DNA of 64,000 nt from Nonomuraea sp. PA05 (GCF_008086045.1 NZ_VSEY01000005.1:186001-250000), one strand, 5' to 3'. Counted from the first letter of the stretch, positions 8,709 through 17,347 are shown. The notes: generated by a model not told the origin, from the letters alone. Numbers and translations are program-made.

Positions 8709-10639
8709 CACGCCTCCTCGCTCGTTACGACGGCCAGGACGGCGTCCATGTCGACCGGCTGGCCGGCCCGCGCGGACAGCTCGGAGACGACGCCGTCGTG
8801 CGGGGCCGTGACCGTGTGCTCCATCTTCATGGCCTCCACGATGAGCAGCGGCTGGCCCTGGCTCACCCGTTCGCCCTGCTGCGTCTTGACCACCAGGACG
8901 GTGCCGGGCATGGGGCTCCTGACCACGCCGTCGGCCGCCGCCGCCGCTCCGGCGCGGTCTCCTGGGTCGCCGATGAGGTGGCGGGTGAACGTCCAGGACG
9001 CGCCGTCCCGTCCGAGCCAGAGGGTGTCGCCGTCGCGTGCGCAGAGGTAGCGGGCGGTGCGCCCGCCGAGCGTGACGGTCAGGTCGGCGCCCGGCCTGAT
9101 GCGCGCGGGCACCGCCGCGCCGTCGATCAGGACGTCAGCGGACTCCTCCGGCAGGCCGCGGACCTGGATCGGGTGCACGCCGTCCCTGGACTCCAGCCGC
9201 CACGTCGTCCAGGCCCGCTCCCCGATCCGCCACCCGTCGGTGACCTGCCACGGGTCGTCGCCCTGCGGCATGGCGTGGAAGACCAGCGCCGCCGCGGCCA
9301 GGACCTCCGCGGGGGGCGCCGCGTCCATCACCAGGTCGGGCGAGGCGCGCTCGACCAGGCCGGTGTCCAGCTCGCCCGCCACGACGGACGGGTGGGCGGC
9401 CAGGGCGCGCAGGAACGGGATGTTGGTCACGACGCCGAGGACGGCCGTCTCCGCCAGCGCCCTGTCCAGCGTCGCGAACGCCGTCCGCCGGTCGGGCGCC
9501 CAGGCGATGACCTTCGACAGCATGGGGTCGAACTCGCTGCCGACGACGCCGCCCGCCACCAGCCCGGAGTCCACCCGCACGGCGTCACGGGCGGGTTCCC
9601 GCAGCGCCAGCACCCGGCCGCCCGTCGGCAGGAAGCCGCGCGCCGGGTCCTCCGCGTACACCCTGGCCTCCACGGCGTGCCCGTCGAGCCGCACGTCCTC
9701 CTGCCCGAACGGCAGCGCCTCGCCCGCCGCCACCCGCAGTTGCAGCTCCACCAGGTCCAGCCCCGTCACCAGCTCGGTGACCGGATGCTCGACCTGCAGC
9801 CGGGTGTTCATCTCCATGAAGTGGTAGGCCCCGCTGGCGCCGTCCACGATGAACTCGACCGTGCCCGCCCCCACGTACCCGACCGAGCGGGCGGCCTCCA
9901 CCGCCGCCGCGCCCATGCGGGCCCGCGTGTCCACCGAGACGAACGGCGACGGCGCCTCCTCGATGATCTTCTGGTGCCTGCGCTGGAGGCTGCACTCGCG
10001 CTCGCCCAGGTGCACGACGTTGCCGTGGGTGTCGGCCAGGACCTGGATCTCGATGTGGCGGGGGTTCTCGACGTACCGCTCGATCAGCAGGGTGCCGTCG
10101 CCGAACGCGGCCCGCGCCGTGCGCCGCGCCGACTCCAGGGCTTCGGGCAGCCCGGCCGCCGACCGTACCAGCACCATGCCCTTGCCCCCGCCGCCCGCGG
10201 ACGGCTTGATCAGGGCGGGGAAGTCGCGCCAGCCCTCCAGGCCCGGCTCGGCCGCGCCTGGCACGACGGGCACCCCGGCGGCGGACACGGTGGCCTTGGC
10301 GCGGATCTTGTCGCCCATCGCGTCGATGGCGCCGGCGGGCGGCCCGACGAACACCACGCCCGCCTCGGCGCAGAGCCGGGCGAACGCGGCGTTCTCGGCG
10401 AGGAAGCCGTAGCCGGGGTGCACGGCCCGCGCCCCCGCGGCCAGCGCCGCGCCGACCATGGCCTCGGCGTCCAGGTAACGCGGCACCTCAAGGGCGAGGT
10501 CGGCCTCGCGGACGTGCCTGGCGTCCGCGTCGGACGGCGTGTGCACGGCCACGGACGTGATGCCGAGCCTGCGCAGGGTGCGCGCGATCCGTACGGCGAT
10601 CTCGCCCCTGTTGGCGATCAGAACACGGTCGAACAGCAT
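8708..10639 (-). CDS. methylcrotonyl-CoA carboxylase alpha subunit (biotin carboxylase + biotin carrier)
   Basis: A 643-residue subunit that carboxylates biotin with ATP and bicarbonate and carries it to the beta subunit. The N-terminus FDRVLIANRGEIAVRIART and the ATP-grasp segment KPSAGGGGKGMV are typical of biotin carboxylase, as are LGERECSLQRRHQKIIEE and EMNTRLQVEHPVTE. The C-terminal biotinyl domain has the attachment site EAMKMEHTV. The domain order (BC, BT linker, BCCP) fits acyl-CoA carboxylase alpha chains. It starts 3 bp after the beta-subunit stop and overlaps the HMG-CoA lyase start. The neighbours make methylcrotonyl-CoA the likely substrate (LiuD/MccA type). Confidence 0.94.
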   Translation of the reverse strand: MLFDRVLIANRGEIAVRIARTLRRLGITSVAVHTPSDADARHVREADLALEVPRYLDAEAMVGAALAAGARAVHPGYGFLAENAAFARLCAEAGVVFVGPPAGAIDAMGDKIRAKATVSAAGVPVVPGAAEPGLEGWRDFPALIKPSAGGGGKGMVLVRSAAGLPEALESARRTARAAFGDGTLLIERYVENPRHIEIQVLADTHGNVVHLGERECSLQRRHQKIIEEAPSPFVSVDTRARMGAAAVEAARSVGYVGAGTVEFIVDGASGAYHFMEMNTRLQVEHPVTELVTGLDLVELQLRVAAGEALPFGQEDVRLDGHAVEARVYAEDPARGFLPTGGRVLALREPARDAVRVDSGLVAGGVVGSEFDPMLSKVIAWAPDRRTAFATLDRALAETAVLGVVTNIPFLRALAAHPSVVAGELDTGLVERASPDLVMDAAPPAEVLAAAALVFHAMPQGDDPWQVTDGWRIGERAWTTWRLESRDGVHPIQVRGLPEESADVLIDGAAVPARIRPGADLTVTLGGRTARYLCARDGDTLWLGRDGASWTFTRHLIGDPGDRAGAAAAADGVVRSPMPGTVLVVKTQQGERVSQGQPLLIVEAMKMEHTVTAPHDGVVSELSARAGQPVDMDAVLAVVTSEEA

Positions 10640-10642
10640 GCG

Positions 10643-12214
10643 TCACATCCGGAAGACGCCGTAACCGGCGGGTTCGAGCGGCGCGTTGGCCGCCGCGGAC
10701 AGCGCCAGGCCGAGGACCGTGCGGGTGTCGAGCGGGTCGATCACACCGTCGTCCCAGAGCCTGGCCGTGGAGTAGTAGGGGTTGCCCTGGTGCTCGTACT
10801 GGGCGCGGATCGCGTCGGGGTCGGCGTCGCCGACCGTGGTGAGGACGTTCGCGGCCTGCTCGCCGCCCATGACGGAGATGCGCGCGTTCGGCCACATCCA
10901 CAGGAACCGGGGCGAGTACGCCCGCCCGGCCATCGCGTAGTTGCCCGCGCCGAACGAGCCGCCGATCACCACCGTGAACTTCGGCACGCGGGCGCACGAC
11001 ACCGCCGTCACCATCTTGGCGCCGTGCTTGGCGATGCCGCCCGCCTCGTACGCCTTGCCGACCATGAAGCCGCTGATGTTCTGCAGGAACAGCAGCGGGA
11101 TGCGGCGCTGGTCGCACAGCTCGATGAAGTGCGCGCCCTTCATCGCCGACTCGCTGAACAGGATGCCGTTGTTGGCCAGGACGCCCACCGGGTGGCCGTG
11201 GACGTGGGCGAAGCCGGTGACGAGCGTCGAGCCGTACTCGGCCTTGAACTCCAGGAAGCGGGAGCCGTCGGCGATCCTGGCGATCACCTCGCGCACGTCG
11301 TACGGCTGCCTGGTGTCGGCGGGCACGAGGCCGTACAGGTCGCGCGGGTCGTGGCGGGGCGGCTCGGGCGCGATCGTCTCCCAGGGGCGTCCGGCGCGCG
11401 GGGCCAGCGTGGAGACGATGTCGCGGACGATGGCCAGGGCGTGCGCGTCGTCCTCGGCCAGGTGGTCGGTGACGCCGCTGACGCGGGCGTGCAGGTCGCC
11501 GCCGCCCAGCTCCTCGGCGCTGACCTCCTCGCCGGTGGCCGCCTTCACCAGGGGCGGGCCGCCCAGGAAGATCGTGCCCTGGCCGCGCACGATGACCGCC
11601 TCGTCGCTCATCGCGGGCACGTACGCGCCGCCCGCCGTGCACGAGCCGAGCACGGCGGCGATCTGCGGGATGCCGCGCGCGGACATCGTGGCCTGGTTGT
11701 AGAAGATGCGGCCGAAGTGCTCGCGGTCGGGGAACACCTCGTCCTGGCGGGGCAGGAACGCTCCACCCGAGTCGACGAGGTAGACGCAGGGCAGGCGATT
11801 GTGCAGCGCCACCTCCTGCGCGCGCAGGTGCTTCTTGACGGTGATCGGATAGTAGGTGCCGCCCTTGACGGTGGCGTCGTTGGCCACGATCACGCATTCG
11901 CGCCCCGAGACGCGGCCGACGCCGGTGATGATGCCGGCGGCGGGGGCCTGGTCGTCGTAGAGCCCGTTCGCGGCCAGCGGCGACAGCTCCAGGAAGCGGG
12001 AGCCGGGGTCGAGCAGGCCGTCGACGCGGTCACGCGGCAGCAGCTTGCCCCGCTCGACGTGCCGCTGCCGCGACCGCTCGGGGCCGCCGAGCGCGGCGGT
12101 CGCGAGGCGTTCCAGCAGCTCGGCGGACAGCCGCTCGTTGAGCTCGGCGTTGCTCTTGTACGCCTCGCTCCCGGGCTCCACAGCCGTCTTCAGCACCGGC
12201 CAGTCGCTCCTCAT
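10643..12214 (-). CDS. methylcrotonyl-CoA carboxylase beta subunit (carboxyltransferase)
   Basis: A 523-residue carboxyltransferase that moves the carboxyl group from biotin to 3-methylcrotonyl-CoA, giving 3-methylglutaconyl-CoA. Highly characteristic MCC-beta stretches are visible: [54 protein letters not shown] and [19 protein letters not shown]. It is the first gene of the leucine operon (LiuB/MccB type). The ATG at 12214 lies 10 bp from a palindrome shared with the divergent TetR gene. A TAACAT -10-like element (12228-12223) stands 8 bp before the ATG, so the transcript may be leaderless or nearly so. Confidence 0.95.
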   Translation of the reverse strand: MRSDWPVLKTAVEPGSEAYKSNAELNERLSAELLERLATAALGGPERSRQRHVERGKLLPRDRVDGLLDPGSRFLELSPLAANGLYDDQAPAAGIITGVGRVSGRECVIVANDATVKGGTYYPITVKKHLRAQEVALHNRLPCVYLVDSGGAFLPRQDEVFPDREHFGRIFYNQATMSARGIPQIAAVLGSCTAGGAYVPAMSDEAVIVRGQGTIFLGGPPLVKAATGEEVSAEELGGGDLHARVSGVTDHLAEDDAHALAIVRDIVSTLAPRAGRPWETIAPEPPRHDPRDLYGLVPADTRQPYDVREVIARIADGSRFLEFKAEYGSTLVTGFAHVHGHPVGVLANNGILFSESAMKGAHFIELCDQRRIPLLFLQNISGFMVGKAYEAGGIAKHGAKMVTAVSCARVPKFTVVIGGSFGAGNYAMAGRAYSPRFLWMWPNARISVMGGEQAANVLTTVGDADPDAIRAQYEHQGNPYYSTARLWDDGVIDPLDTRTVLGLALSAAANAPLEPAGYGVFRM

Positions 12215-12224
12215 GACACCAGAT

Positions 12225-12240
12225 GTTAGTCACCATTAAC
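12225..12240. promoter_or_regulatory. probable TetR operator in the leucine-operon/tetR divergent promoter
   Basis: GTTAGTCACCATTAAC is a 16-bp imperfect palindrome (outer GTTA...TAAC). It overlaps a TAACAT -10-like element for the minus-strand operon and a TTAGTC -35-like element for tetR. The tetR side then has TAGCAT (12250-12255), 7 bp before the GTG. A second copy with the same spacing lies at 12852. Binding by the adjacent TetR protein is inferred. Confidence 0.6.
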
Positions 12241-12262
12241 GTCATCGTCTAGCATGTGAGAC

Positions 12263-12856
12263 GTGACCACCGCCTCTGACACCCCTACCCGCAGCCGGCG
12301 CAACAGGCGCGCGGAGATTCTGGAGGCGGCCGCCCGGCTGTTCGCGGCGCGCGGTTTCCACGGCGTCTCGATCGAGGACATCGGCGCCGCGGTCGGCGTC
12401 TCAGGGCCGGCCCTGTACCGCCACTTCGACGGCAAGGACGCGCTGCTGTCGGAGATGCTGCTCGACATCAGCTCCCGGCTGCGCGAGTCGGCCGTCGCCG
12501 TCGTGACCCGCTCGGCAGGCCCGGAGGAGACCCTCGACGCCCTGCTCGACGTGCAGATCACGTTCGCGACGGACCATCCGGCGCTGATCACCGTGCACGA
12601 CAGGGAGCTGGGCAACGTGCCGGAGCCCGCCCGCCGGCAGATCAGGCGGCTGCAGCGGCTCTACGTCGAGGAGTGGGTGACGGTGCTGGCGGAGCTGCAC
12701 CCCGCCTGCCCCGCGGCGCGGCTGCGCGCGGCCACGCACGCGGTGTTCGGCCTGCTGAACTCGACCCCGCACAGCGCGGGCGAGCTGCCCGCGCAGGACA
12801 TGCGCCCGCTGCTGCACACGATGGCCCGCGCGGCCATCGCCGCCTGCGCTCGTTAA
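12263..12856 (+). CDS. TetR-family transcriptional regulator (probable leucine-catabolism repressor)
   Basis: A 197-residue TetR regulator. The N-terminal helix-turn-helix is clear: RRAEILEAAARLFAARGFHG, then VSIEDIGAAVGVSGPALYRHF and KDALLSEML. The C-terminal half is helical and would bind the inducer. It is divergent from the methylcrotonyl-CoA carboxylase operon, with a 48-bp gap holding a palindromic site, so it most likely represses both directions in response to an acyl-CoA intermediate. The start is the GTG at 12263; TAGCAT 7 bp upstream suggests a leaderless transcript. The ligand is unknown. Confidence 0.9.
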   Translation: MTTASDTPTRSRRNRRAEILEAAARLFAARGFHGVSIEDIGAAVGVSGPALYRHFDGKDALLSEMLLDISSRLRESAVAVVTRSAGPEETLDALLDVQITFATDHPALITVHDRELGNVPEPARRQIRRLQRLYVEEWVTVLAELHPACPAARLRAATHAVFGLLNSTPHSAGELPAQDMRPLLHTMARAAIAACAR

Positions 12857-12867
12857 GGCTCATTAAC
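12852..12867. promoter_or_regulatory. second copy of the TetR-type palindrome, overlapping the tetR stop
   Basis: GTTAAGGCTCATTAAC has the same 16-bp length, GTTA...TAAC ends and CATTAAC half as the site at 12225. It overlaps the tetR stop codon and lies 87 bp upstream of the padR start, so it could act as an auxiliary operator or roadblock. The match could be chance for such a short site. Confidence 0.45.
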
Positions 12868-12890
12868 TTCGTGTGACCGCCTTGTTGGCT

Positions 12891-12929
12891 CAACTATCTA
12901 GATATATCGTCACAATATCTCGATAGTTG
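12891..12929. promoter_or_regulatory. 15-bp inverted repeat, probable PadR operator
   Basis: The arms CAACTATCTAGATAT (12891-12905) and ATATCTCGATAGTTG (12915-12929) match at 14 of 15 positions around a 9-bp spacer. The second arm runs into the GGAGG ribosome-binding site of padR. The AT-rich sequence stands out in a very GC-rich window. PadR regulators commonly repress their own operon through such dyads; binding here is inferred. Confidence 0.75.
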
Positions 12930-12938
12930 GAGGCGATC

Positions 12939-13502
12939 ATGCACGACCATCCCGACTACTGGGACGCCCCCCTGTCCCCGCCACCACCTCCCTTCCCCGG
13001 CCCCTTCCCTCCCGGCCCGCCACCCCCGCCCCACCACGTCGTCCACTGGGAGCAGGCCGCGCCCCGCATCCGCCGCGGCGACGTCAGAGCGGCCCTGCTG
13101 GCCCTCCTCCACGAAGGGCCGCAGAACGGCTACCAGATGATCCAGGACATCGAGGAACGCAGCCGCGGCGTGTGGCGGCCCAGCCCCGGCTCGGTCTATC
13201 CGGCGCTGCAGCAACTGGAGGACGAAGGACTCGTCACCGGGGACGAGGCGGGCGGGAGCCGTACGTACCGGCTGACCGAGCAGGGCCGCGCCCAGGCCGC
13301 CAGGCACGCGCGGGAGGCGCCCTGGGACGAGGTGGCCCGCACCGTCCCCGACGACCACCACGAGCTGCGCCTGCTGTGGGCCCAGCTCAACGAGGCCTTC
13401 GGCCACCTGGTCCGCACCGGCGGCGAACGGCAGCTCGCCGAGGCCAAGAAACTGATCAAGCAGACCCGCAAGTCCGTCTTCCAGATCCTCGCGGAGGACT
13501 AG
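12939..13502 (+). CDS. PadR-family transcriptional regulator
   Basis: A 187-residue regulator starting at the ATG at 12939, 5 bp after GGAGG; an in-frame TTG at 12927 lies inside the operator and is rejected. The first 35 residues are Pro-rich (runs of P with H, F and G) and probably disordered. The winged helix follows: RRGDVRAALLALLHEGPQNGYQMIQDIEERS, then PSPGSVYPALQQLEDEGLV and RTYRLTEQGRA, which is the PadR signature. The C-terminal helices allow dimerisation. The stop codon abuts the ABC ATPase start, so it heads and most likely controls the exporter operon in response to an exported drug. Confidence 0.93.
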   Translation: MHDHPDYWDAPLSPPPPPFPGPFPPGPPPPPHHVVHWEQAAPRIRRGDVRAALLALLHEGPQNGYQMIQDIEERSRGVWRPSPGSVYPALQQLEDEGLVTGDEAGGSRTYRLTEQGRAQAARHAREAPWDEVARTVPDDHHELRLLWAQLNEAFGHLVRTGGERQLAEAKKLIKQTRKSVFQILAED

Positions 13503-14483
13503 ATGCCCGCGGACGCGGCGGTGTCCGTACGCGGGTTGCGGAAGGCGTACGGGAAGGTCGAGGCCGTCAAGGGCGTCGACTTCGAGGTGCGTCCCGGCGA
13601 GGTCTTCGGGTTCCTCGGCCCGAACGGCGCCGGCAAGACCACCACCATCAGCATGCTCTGCACCCTGGTCAACCCCACGGGCGGCAGCGCCACGGTGGCC
13701 GGGCACGACGTGGTCAAGGCGCGCGACGAGGTGCGCAGGAACATCGGCCTCGTCTTCCAGGACCCCACCCTCGACGGCTACCTCAGCGCCGAGCAGAACC
13801 TGCGCTTCCACGCCGAGCTGTACGGCGTGCCCAAGGCCGCCGTCGGCGACCGGATCCGCAAGGTCATGGAGATGGTCGCGCTCTGGGACCGCAAGGACGC
13901 CAAGGTGAACACGTTCTCCGGCGGCATGAAACGGCGGCTGGAGATCGCGCGCGGCCTGCTGCACTCGCCGCGCGTGCTCTTCCTGGACGAGCCCACCGTC
14001 GGCCTCGACCCGCAGACCCGCTCGGCCATCTGGGGCTACATCAACCAGCTCCGCCTGGTCGAGGACATCACCATCTTCATGACCACGCACTACATGGACG
14101 AGGCCGAGTACTGCGACCGGATCGCCATCGTCGACCACGGCGAGCTCGTCGTCATCGACTCGCCGGAGGCGCTCAAGGCCAGCGTCGGCAAGGACCGCGT
14201 ACAGATCCAGACCGCCGACGACACCGCCGCCATCAAGGCCCTGCGGGAGCGGTTCGGGCTGGAGGCGGCCGTGCACGAGGGCGCGGTCACGTTCGCCGTG
14301 GCCTCCGGCGAGGAGTTCGTGCCCCGCCTGTTCGCCGAGCTCGGCATGCCGATCACCTCCGTCAGCGTCTCGCGGCCGTCCCTCGACGACGTGTTCATGT
14401 CCTACACCGGCTCCACGATCCGCGACGCCGAGGCGGGCGCCGACAACATGACGACGTGGATGAGAGCGATGGCGAGGCGATAG
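13503..14483 (+). CDS. ABC transporter ATP-binding protein (DrrA-type)
   Basis: A 326-residue ATPase of the daunorubicin-resistance (DrrA) subfamily that would power export by the next gene's membrane protein. Walker A is GPNGAGKTTT, the Q-loop region GLVFQDPTLDG, the signature FSGGMKRRLEIARGL, Walker B VLFLDEPTVGLDP, and the switch histidine MTTHYMDEAEYC. The C-terminal extension of about 100 residues, ending in RPSLDDVFMSYTG, is typical of DrrA. It begins directly after the padR stop and is followed 2 bp later by the permease. Confidence 0.95.
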   Translation: MPADAAVSVRGLRKAYGKVEAVKGVDFEVRPGEVFGFLGPNGAGKTTTISMLCTLVNPTGGSATVAGHDVVKARDEVRRNIGLVFQDPTLDGYLSAEQNLRFHAELYGVPKAAVGDRIRKVMEMVALWDRKDAKVNTFSGGMKRRLEIARGLLHSPRVLFLDEPTVGLDPQTRSAIWGYINQLRLVEDITIFMTTHYMDEAEYCDRIAIVDHGELVVIDSPEALKASVGKDRVQIQTADDTAAIKALRERFGLEAAVHEGAVTFAVASGEEFVPRLFAELGMPITSVSVSRPSLDDVFMSYTGSTIRDAEAGADNMTTWMRAMARR

Positions 14484-14485
14484 CC

Positions 14486-15343
14486 GTGGCGACAGAGGCC
14501 ATCAGCGTCCGGGTCCCGGCCCGCAGCGCCGGGCACGACCTCCGGGCCGTCAAGATCGTGCTGCACCGCGAGATGCTGCGGTTCGTCAACGACCGCACCC
14601 GCATGCTGTCCATGCTCGTCCAGCCCGTGCTGTGGCTGTTCGTCATGGGGACGGGGCTGGGGTCGCTGGTACGGGGCTCGATCCCCGGCGTCGACTACCG
14701 GACCTTCATGTACCCGGGCATGATCTCCATGACCGTGATCATGACGGCCATGTTCTCGGCCGGGTCCATCGTGTGGGACCGCGAGTTCGGCTTCCTGCGC
14801 GAGATGCTCGTCGCCCCCGTCTCCCGCAGCGCCATCGTGGTCGGCAAGTGCCTCGGCGGCGCCGTCGTGGCCGTCGGGCAGGGCGTCGTCATCGTGGCCA
14901 TGGCGGGGCTGGTGGGGGTGCCGTACGCGCCCGGGCTGATCGTCACGCTGCTGCTGGAGATGTTCCTGGCGGCGTTCACCATCACCGCCTTCGGGGTGAC
15001 GCTGGCCGCCCGGATGAAGAACATGCAGACGTTCTTCGGGCTCATGCAGATGGCGATCATGCCGATGATGTTCCTGTCGGGGGCGATGTTCCCGCTCGCC
15101 AACCTGCCTTCGTGGCTGCACGTGCTCACGGTGGTCAATCCGATGACGTACGCGGTGGATCCGATGCGGCAGGCCGTCTTCGCCTACCTCGATGTGCCGG
15201 CGGTGGCCGAGGCGGTGCTCAATCCGGGGGTGCGGTGGTTCGGGGACTTCCAGGTGCCGGTGGCGCTTGAGCTGGGGATCGTGGCGGGGCTGGGGGCGGT
15301 TTTGCTGGGGGTGGCCGTGCTGCAGTTCAGGAAGGCCGAGTAG
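14486..15343 (+). CDS. ABC-2 type transporter permease (DrrB-type)
   Basis: A 285-residue membrane component of the exporter. I chose the GTG at 14486 (protein begins VATEAISVRVP), 2 bp after the ATPase stop. Hydrophobic segments include LVQPVLWLFVMGTGLG, MYPGMISMTVIMTAMFSAG, VVAVGQGVVIVAMAGLVGV, LLLEMFLAAFTITAFGVTL, QMAIMPMMFLSGAMFPL and a final LGIVAGLGAVLLGVAVL, giving six helices. The motifs VWDREFGFLREMLVAPVSR and LPSWLHVLTVVNPMTYAVD are typical of ABC-2/DrrB permeases. Together with the ATPase it probably pumps out a hydrophobic toxic compound. Confidence 0.93.
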   Translation: MATEAISVRVPARSAGHDLRAVKIVLHREMLRFVNDRTRMLSMLVQPVLWLFVMGTGLGSLVRGSIPGVDYRTFMYPGMISMTVIMTAMFSAGSIVWDREFGFLREMLVAPVSRSAIVVGKCLGGAVVAVGQGVVIVAMAGLVGVPYAPGLIVTLLLEMFLAAFTITAFGVTLAARMKNMQTFFGLMQMAIMPMMFLSGAMFPLANLPSWLHVLTVVNPMTYAVDPMRQAVFAYLDVPAVAEAVLNPGVRWFGDFQVPVALELGIVAGLGAVLLGVAVLQFRKAE

Positions 15344-15452
15344 GTCTAGGTTCTGTTTACGTATCCGCCTGCGGTCGATCTTGTACGGAGGGTAGCTTTC
15401 CGGATGTGCCGCGCGGCTCGTCCCCTTCTCCCTCCGAGCATAGGAGCATCCG

Positions 15453-15950
15453 ATGTTGGATCTCAAAGAGAAGTACCTTGACCTGGAAGCCAGGGTTGAG
15501 GCGTTGGAAGGAGCTACTGTGAGTGGCGTGCCCAAGCTGAGCATCGCCGCCCGCTTCGATGCGCAGTACACGCGCATCAGCGAGGTCGGGAAGAACATCA
15601 ACGCCAAGATCGAGCACGAGTGCAGTGCCATCAGGGCCGAGATGAGGGAAGGCTTCGCCGCCGTCACCGAACGCTTCAGCATGGTCGACGAACGCTTCAG
15701 CACCGTCGACGAACGCTTCAACACCGTCGACGAACGCTTCAACACCGTCGACGAACGCTTCAACACCGTCGACGAACGCCTCAGCACCGTCGACGAACGC
15801 CTCAGCACCGTCGACGAACGCCTCATGGGCATCGACGAACGCCTCATGGGCATCGACGAACGCCTCAACGCACACGACCAGCGCTTCGACCGGCTCGAGA
15901 CCCTCCTCGTCGGCATCGACGCCAAGCTGAGCGACGCCCGGCAGCACTGA
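15453..15950 (+). CDS. heptad-repeat coiled-coil protein of unknown function
   Basis: A 165-residue protein with no recognised enzyme domain. The N-terminus (LDLKEKYLDLEARVEALEGA) is already heptad-like. Residues 78-140 are nine copies of a 7-residue unit such as VDERFNT or VDERLST, with hydrophobic residues spaced as in a parallel coiled coil, ending in DQRFDRLETLLVGIDAKLS. A good AGGAG site lies 12 bp upstream of the ATG at 15453. The gene is alone between the ABC operon and a strong terminator. Similar low-complexity coiled coils can be filament-like or scaffolding proteins; the function here is unknown. Confidence 0.75.
   Translation: MLDLKEKYLDLEARVEALEGATVSGVPKLSIAARFDAQYTRISEVGKNINAKIEHECSAIRAEMREGFAAVTERFSMVDERFSTVDERFNTVDERFNTVDERFNTVDERLSTVDERLSTVDERLMGIDERLMGIDERLNAHDQRFDRLETLLVGIDAKLSDARQH
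15684..15872 (+). repeat. 21-bp tandem repeat, nine units, encoding heptads
   Basis: Units of gtcgacgaacgcttcaacacc and close variants begin at 15684, 15705, 15726, 15747, 15768, 15789, 15810, 15831 and 15852. DNA identity between neighbours is much higher than protein structure needs, so the array expanded recently by duplication. Confidence 0.92.
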
Positions 15951-15958
15951 TCCACACA

Positions 15959-15998
15959 GAACCGAGGCCCGGGGAGGGTGCCCCCCGGGCCTCGGTTC
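15959..15998. terminator. strong bidirectional hairpin terminator
   Basis: A perfect 16-bp stem, GAACCGAGGCCCGGGG / CCCCGGGCCTCGGTTC, with an 8-bp loop. It sits between the convergent ends of the coiled-coil gene (15950) and the secreted-protein gene (16013). There is no T-tract, as is usual in high-GC actinomycetes. Confidence 0.9.
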
Positions 15999-16012
15999 CG
16001 TCACTCGGACGA

Positions 16013-17347
16013 TCAGCGCTTCACCCGCACGTAGTCCGTACGACTGTGATCACCATAGGTGTCCGCATCCCCGCGGAACACGAACTTCCAGTGCCCCGAC
16101 TTCCAGGCCCTGGCCTTGGTGTAGAGCCGCCCGCTGTCCCCGGACGAGGTCGTCTTCACGAACTGCCACTTCTTGGACCCCAGCGGCTTGAAGAACAGCG
16201 CCACCTTGCCCGAGTACCCCTCCCACGAGCCTTCGTCGTCGATCTGCAGCAGCCCCTTGAACTTCAGGTACCTGCCGCGCTTGACCGGCTCAGGGTAGGC
16301 GTTGAACTTGATCAGCCGCGTGTCCGCCTTCTCCGCCGGAGGCGGGGCGGGCTGGTCGACCTTCACCCAGTCGGCCCGGCTGACGGTGCCGTTGACGCCG
16401 CGCGTGCCGCGGTACTCGGCGCGCCACCAGCCGGAGGTGACGGCCGCGGCGGAGGCGCTGAAGCGGCCGTGGCGGCCGGTGATGTCGCTGGTGACGTACT
16501 CCCAGCGGTCCGAGCCGTCCGCCTTGAAGAAGATCGACACGCGCTGGCCGGCGAGGCCGCCGCGGTCCTCGACGCGCAGGGCGCCGGAGAAGGAGAGCGT
16601 GTCGCCCTTGTCGACCGGCTCAGGGGCGGCGTCGAAGCCGGCGATGCGGCTGGCGAGGTTGGCGCGCTTGACGTCCACCCTGTCGGCGTCGCTGACGGAG
16701 GCCCTGGCGGTGGCGGTGGCCGCGAACTCGGCGCGCCACCAGCCGGTGGCGTTGGCCTGGACGCGGGCGCCGAACCAGCCGCCGCGACCGGTGGTCACCT
16801 TGGCGACCTGGCCGTAGTCGTCCGAGCCGCGCTCGCGGAAGGTGATGGAGACGCTCTGGCCGTCGTAGCCCTTGCCGTCGGCGAGGAGGCGGCCGTTGAC
16901 CCGGATGGTGTCGCCCTTGTCGACGAGGTCCGGGCTGGCGTCGAAGTCACCGAACTTGGTGGTGAGTGCCCTGACGACCTCGAACGAGCCGGACTGGGTG
17001 ACCTCCCCGCCGTCGCCCGAGGCGGTGGCGGCGTAGTTCCACTTGCCGACGGCGCCCGGGCCGAAGGACTTGCTGCCCGTCCACTTCAGGCCGCCGGTGA
17101 CCTGCGTGGACGTGACGTTGACGGTGTCACCGTTGAGCTTGAGGCCGGCCTTGGTCGCGTTCGTGGTGGTGAAGGTGAACGTGACGCTGACATCGCTGTC
17201 GAAGACGACGACGGGCGCGGCCGGGCTGAGCTCGACCTTGGTGATGGTGGGGGTGGGGGCCGCCGACGCTGCGGGCGTGCCCAGGGCGATCGCCCCGGAG
17301 ATGCCGAGCACGAAGGCGAGGGCGGCGACACGGATGCGTTGTAACAT
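16013..17347 (-). CDS. secreted protein with three tandem beta-sandwich-like repeats
   Basis: A 444-residue exported protein. Starting at the ATG at 17347 (AAAGGAA site just upstream) gives a clean signal peptide: basic MLQRIRV, hydrophobic core ALAFVLGISGAIAL, and a cleavage-like ASAAP. After an N-terminal Ig-like region (residues about 35-120) come three repeats of about 105 residues. Each begins with F(D/N)A.P..VDKGD-type residues and contains a GWWRAE(F/Y) or GHWKFVFRG turn, ending in V(D/K)VKR. Repeats with VDKGDT and aromatic turns suggest a cell-surface adhesive or structural role. I do not recognise a named family. It ends at a strong terminator. Confidence 0.85.
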   Translation of the reverse strand: MLQRIRVAALAFVLGISGAIALGTPAASAAPTPTITKVELSPAAPVVVFDSDVSVTFTFTTTNATKAGLKLNGDTVNVTSTQVTGGLKWTGSKSFGPGAVGKWNYAATASGDGGEVTQSGSFEVVRALTTKFGDFDASPDLVDKGDTIRVNGRLLADGKGYDGQSVSITFRERGSDDYGQVAKVTTGRGGWFGARVQANATGWWRAEFAATATARASVSDADRVDVKRANLASRIAGFDAAPEPVDKGDTLSFSGALRVEDRGGLAGQRVSIFFKADGSDRWEYVTSDITGRHGRFSASAAAVTSGWWRAEYRGTRGVNGTVSRADWVKVDQPAPPPAEKADTRLIKFNAYPEPVKRGRYLKFKGLLQIDDEGSWEGYSGKVALFFKPLGSKKWQFVKTTSSGDSGRLYTKARAWKSGHWKFVFRGDADTYGDHSRTDYVRVKR

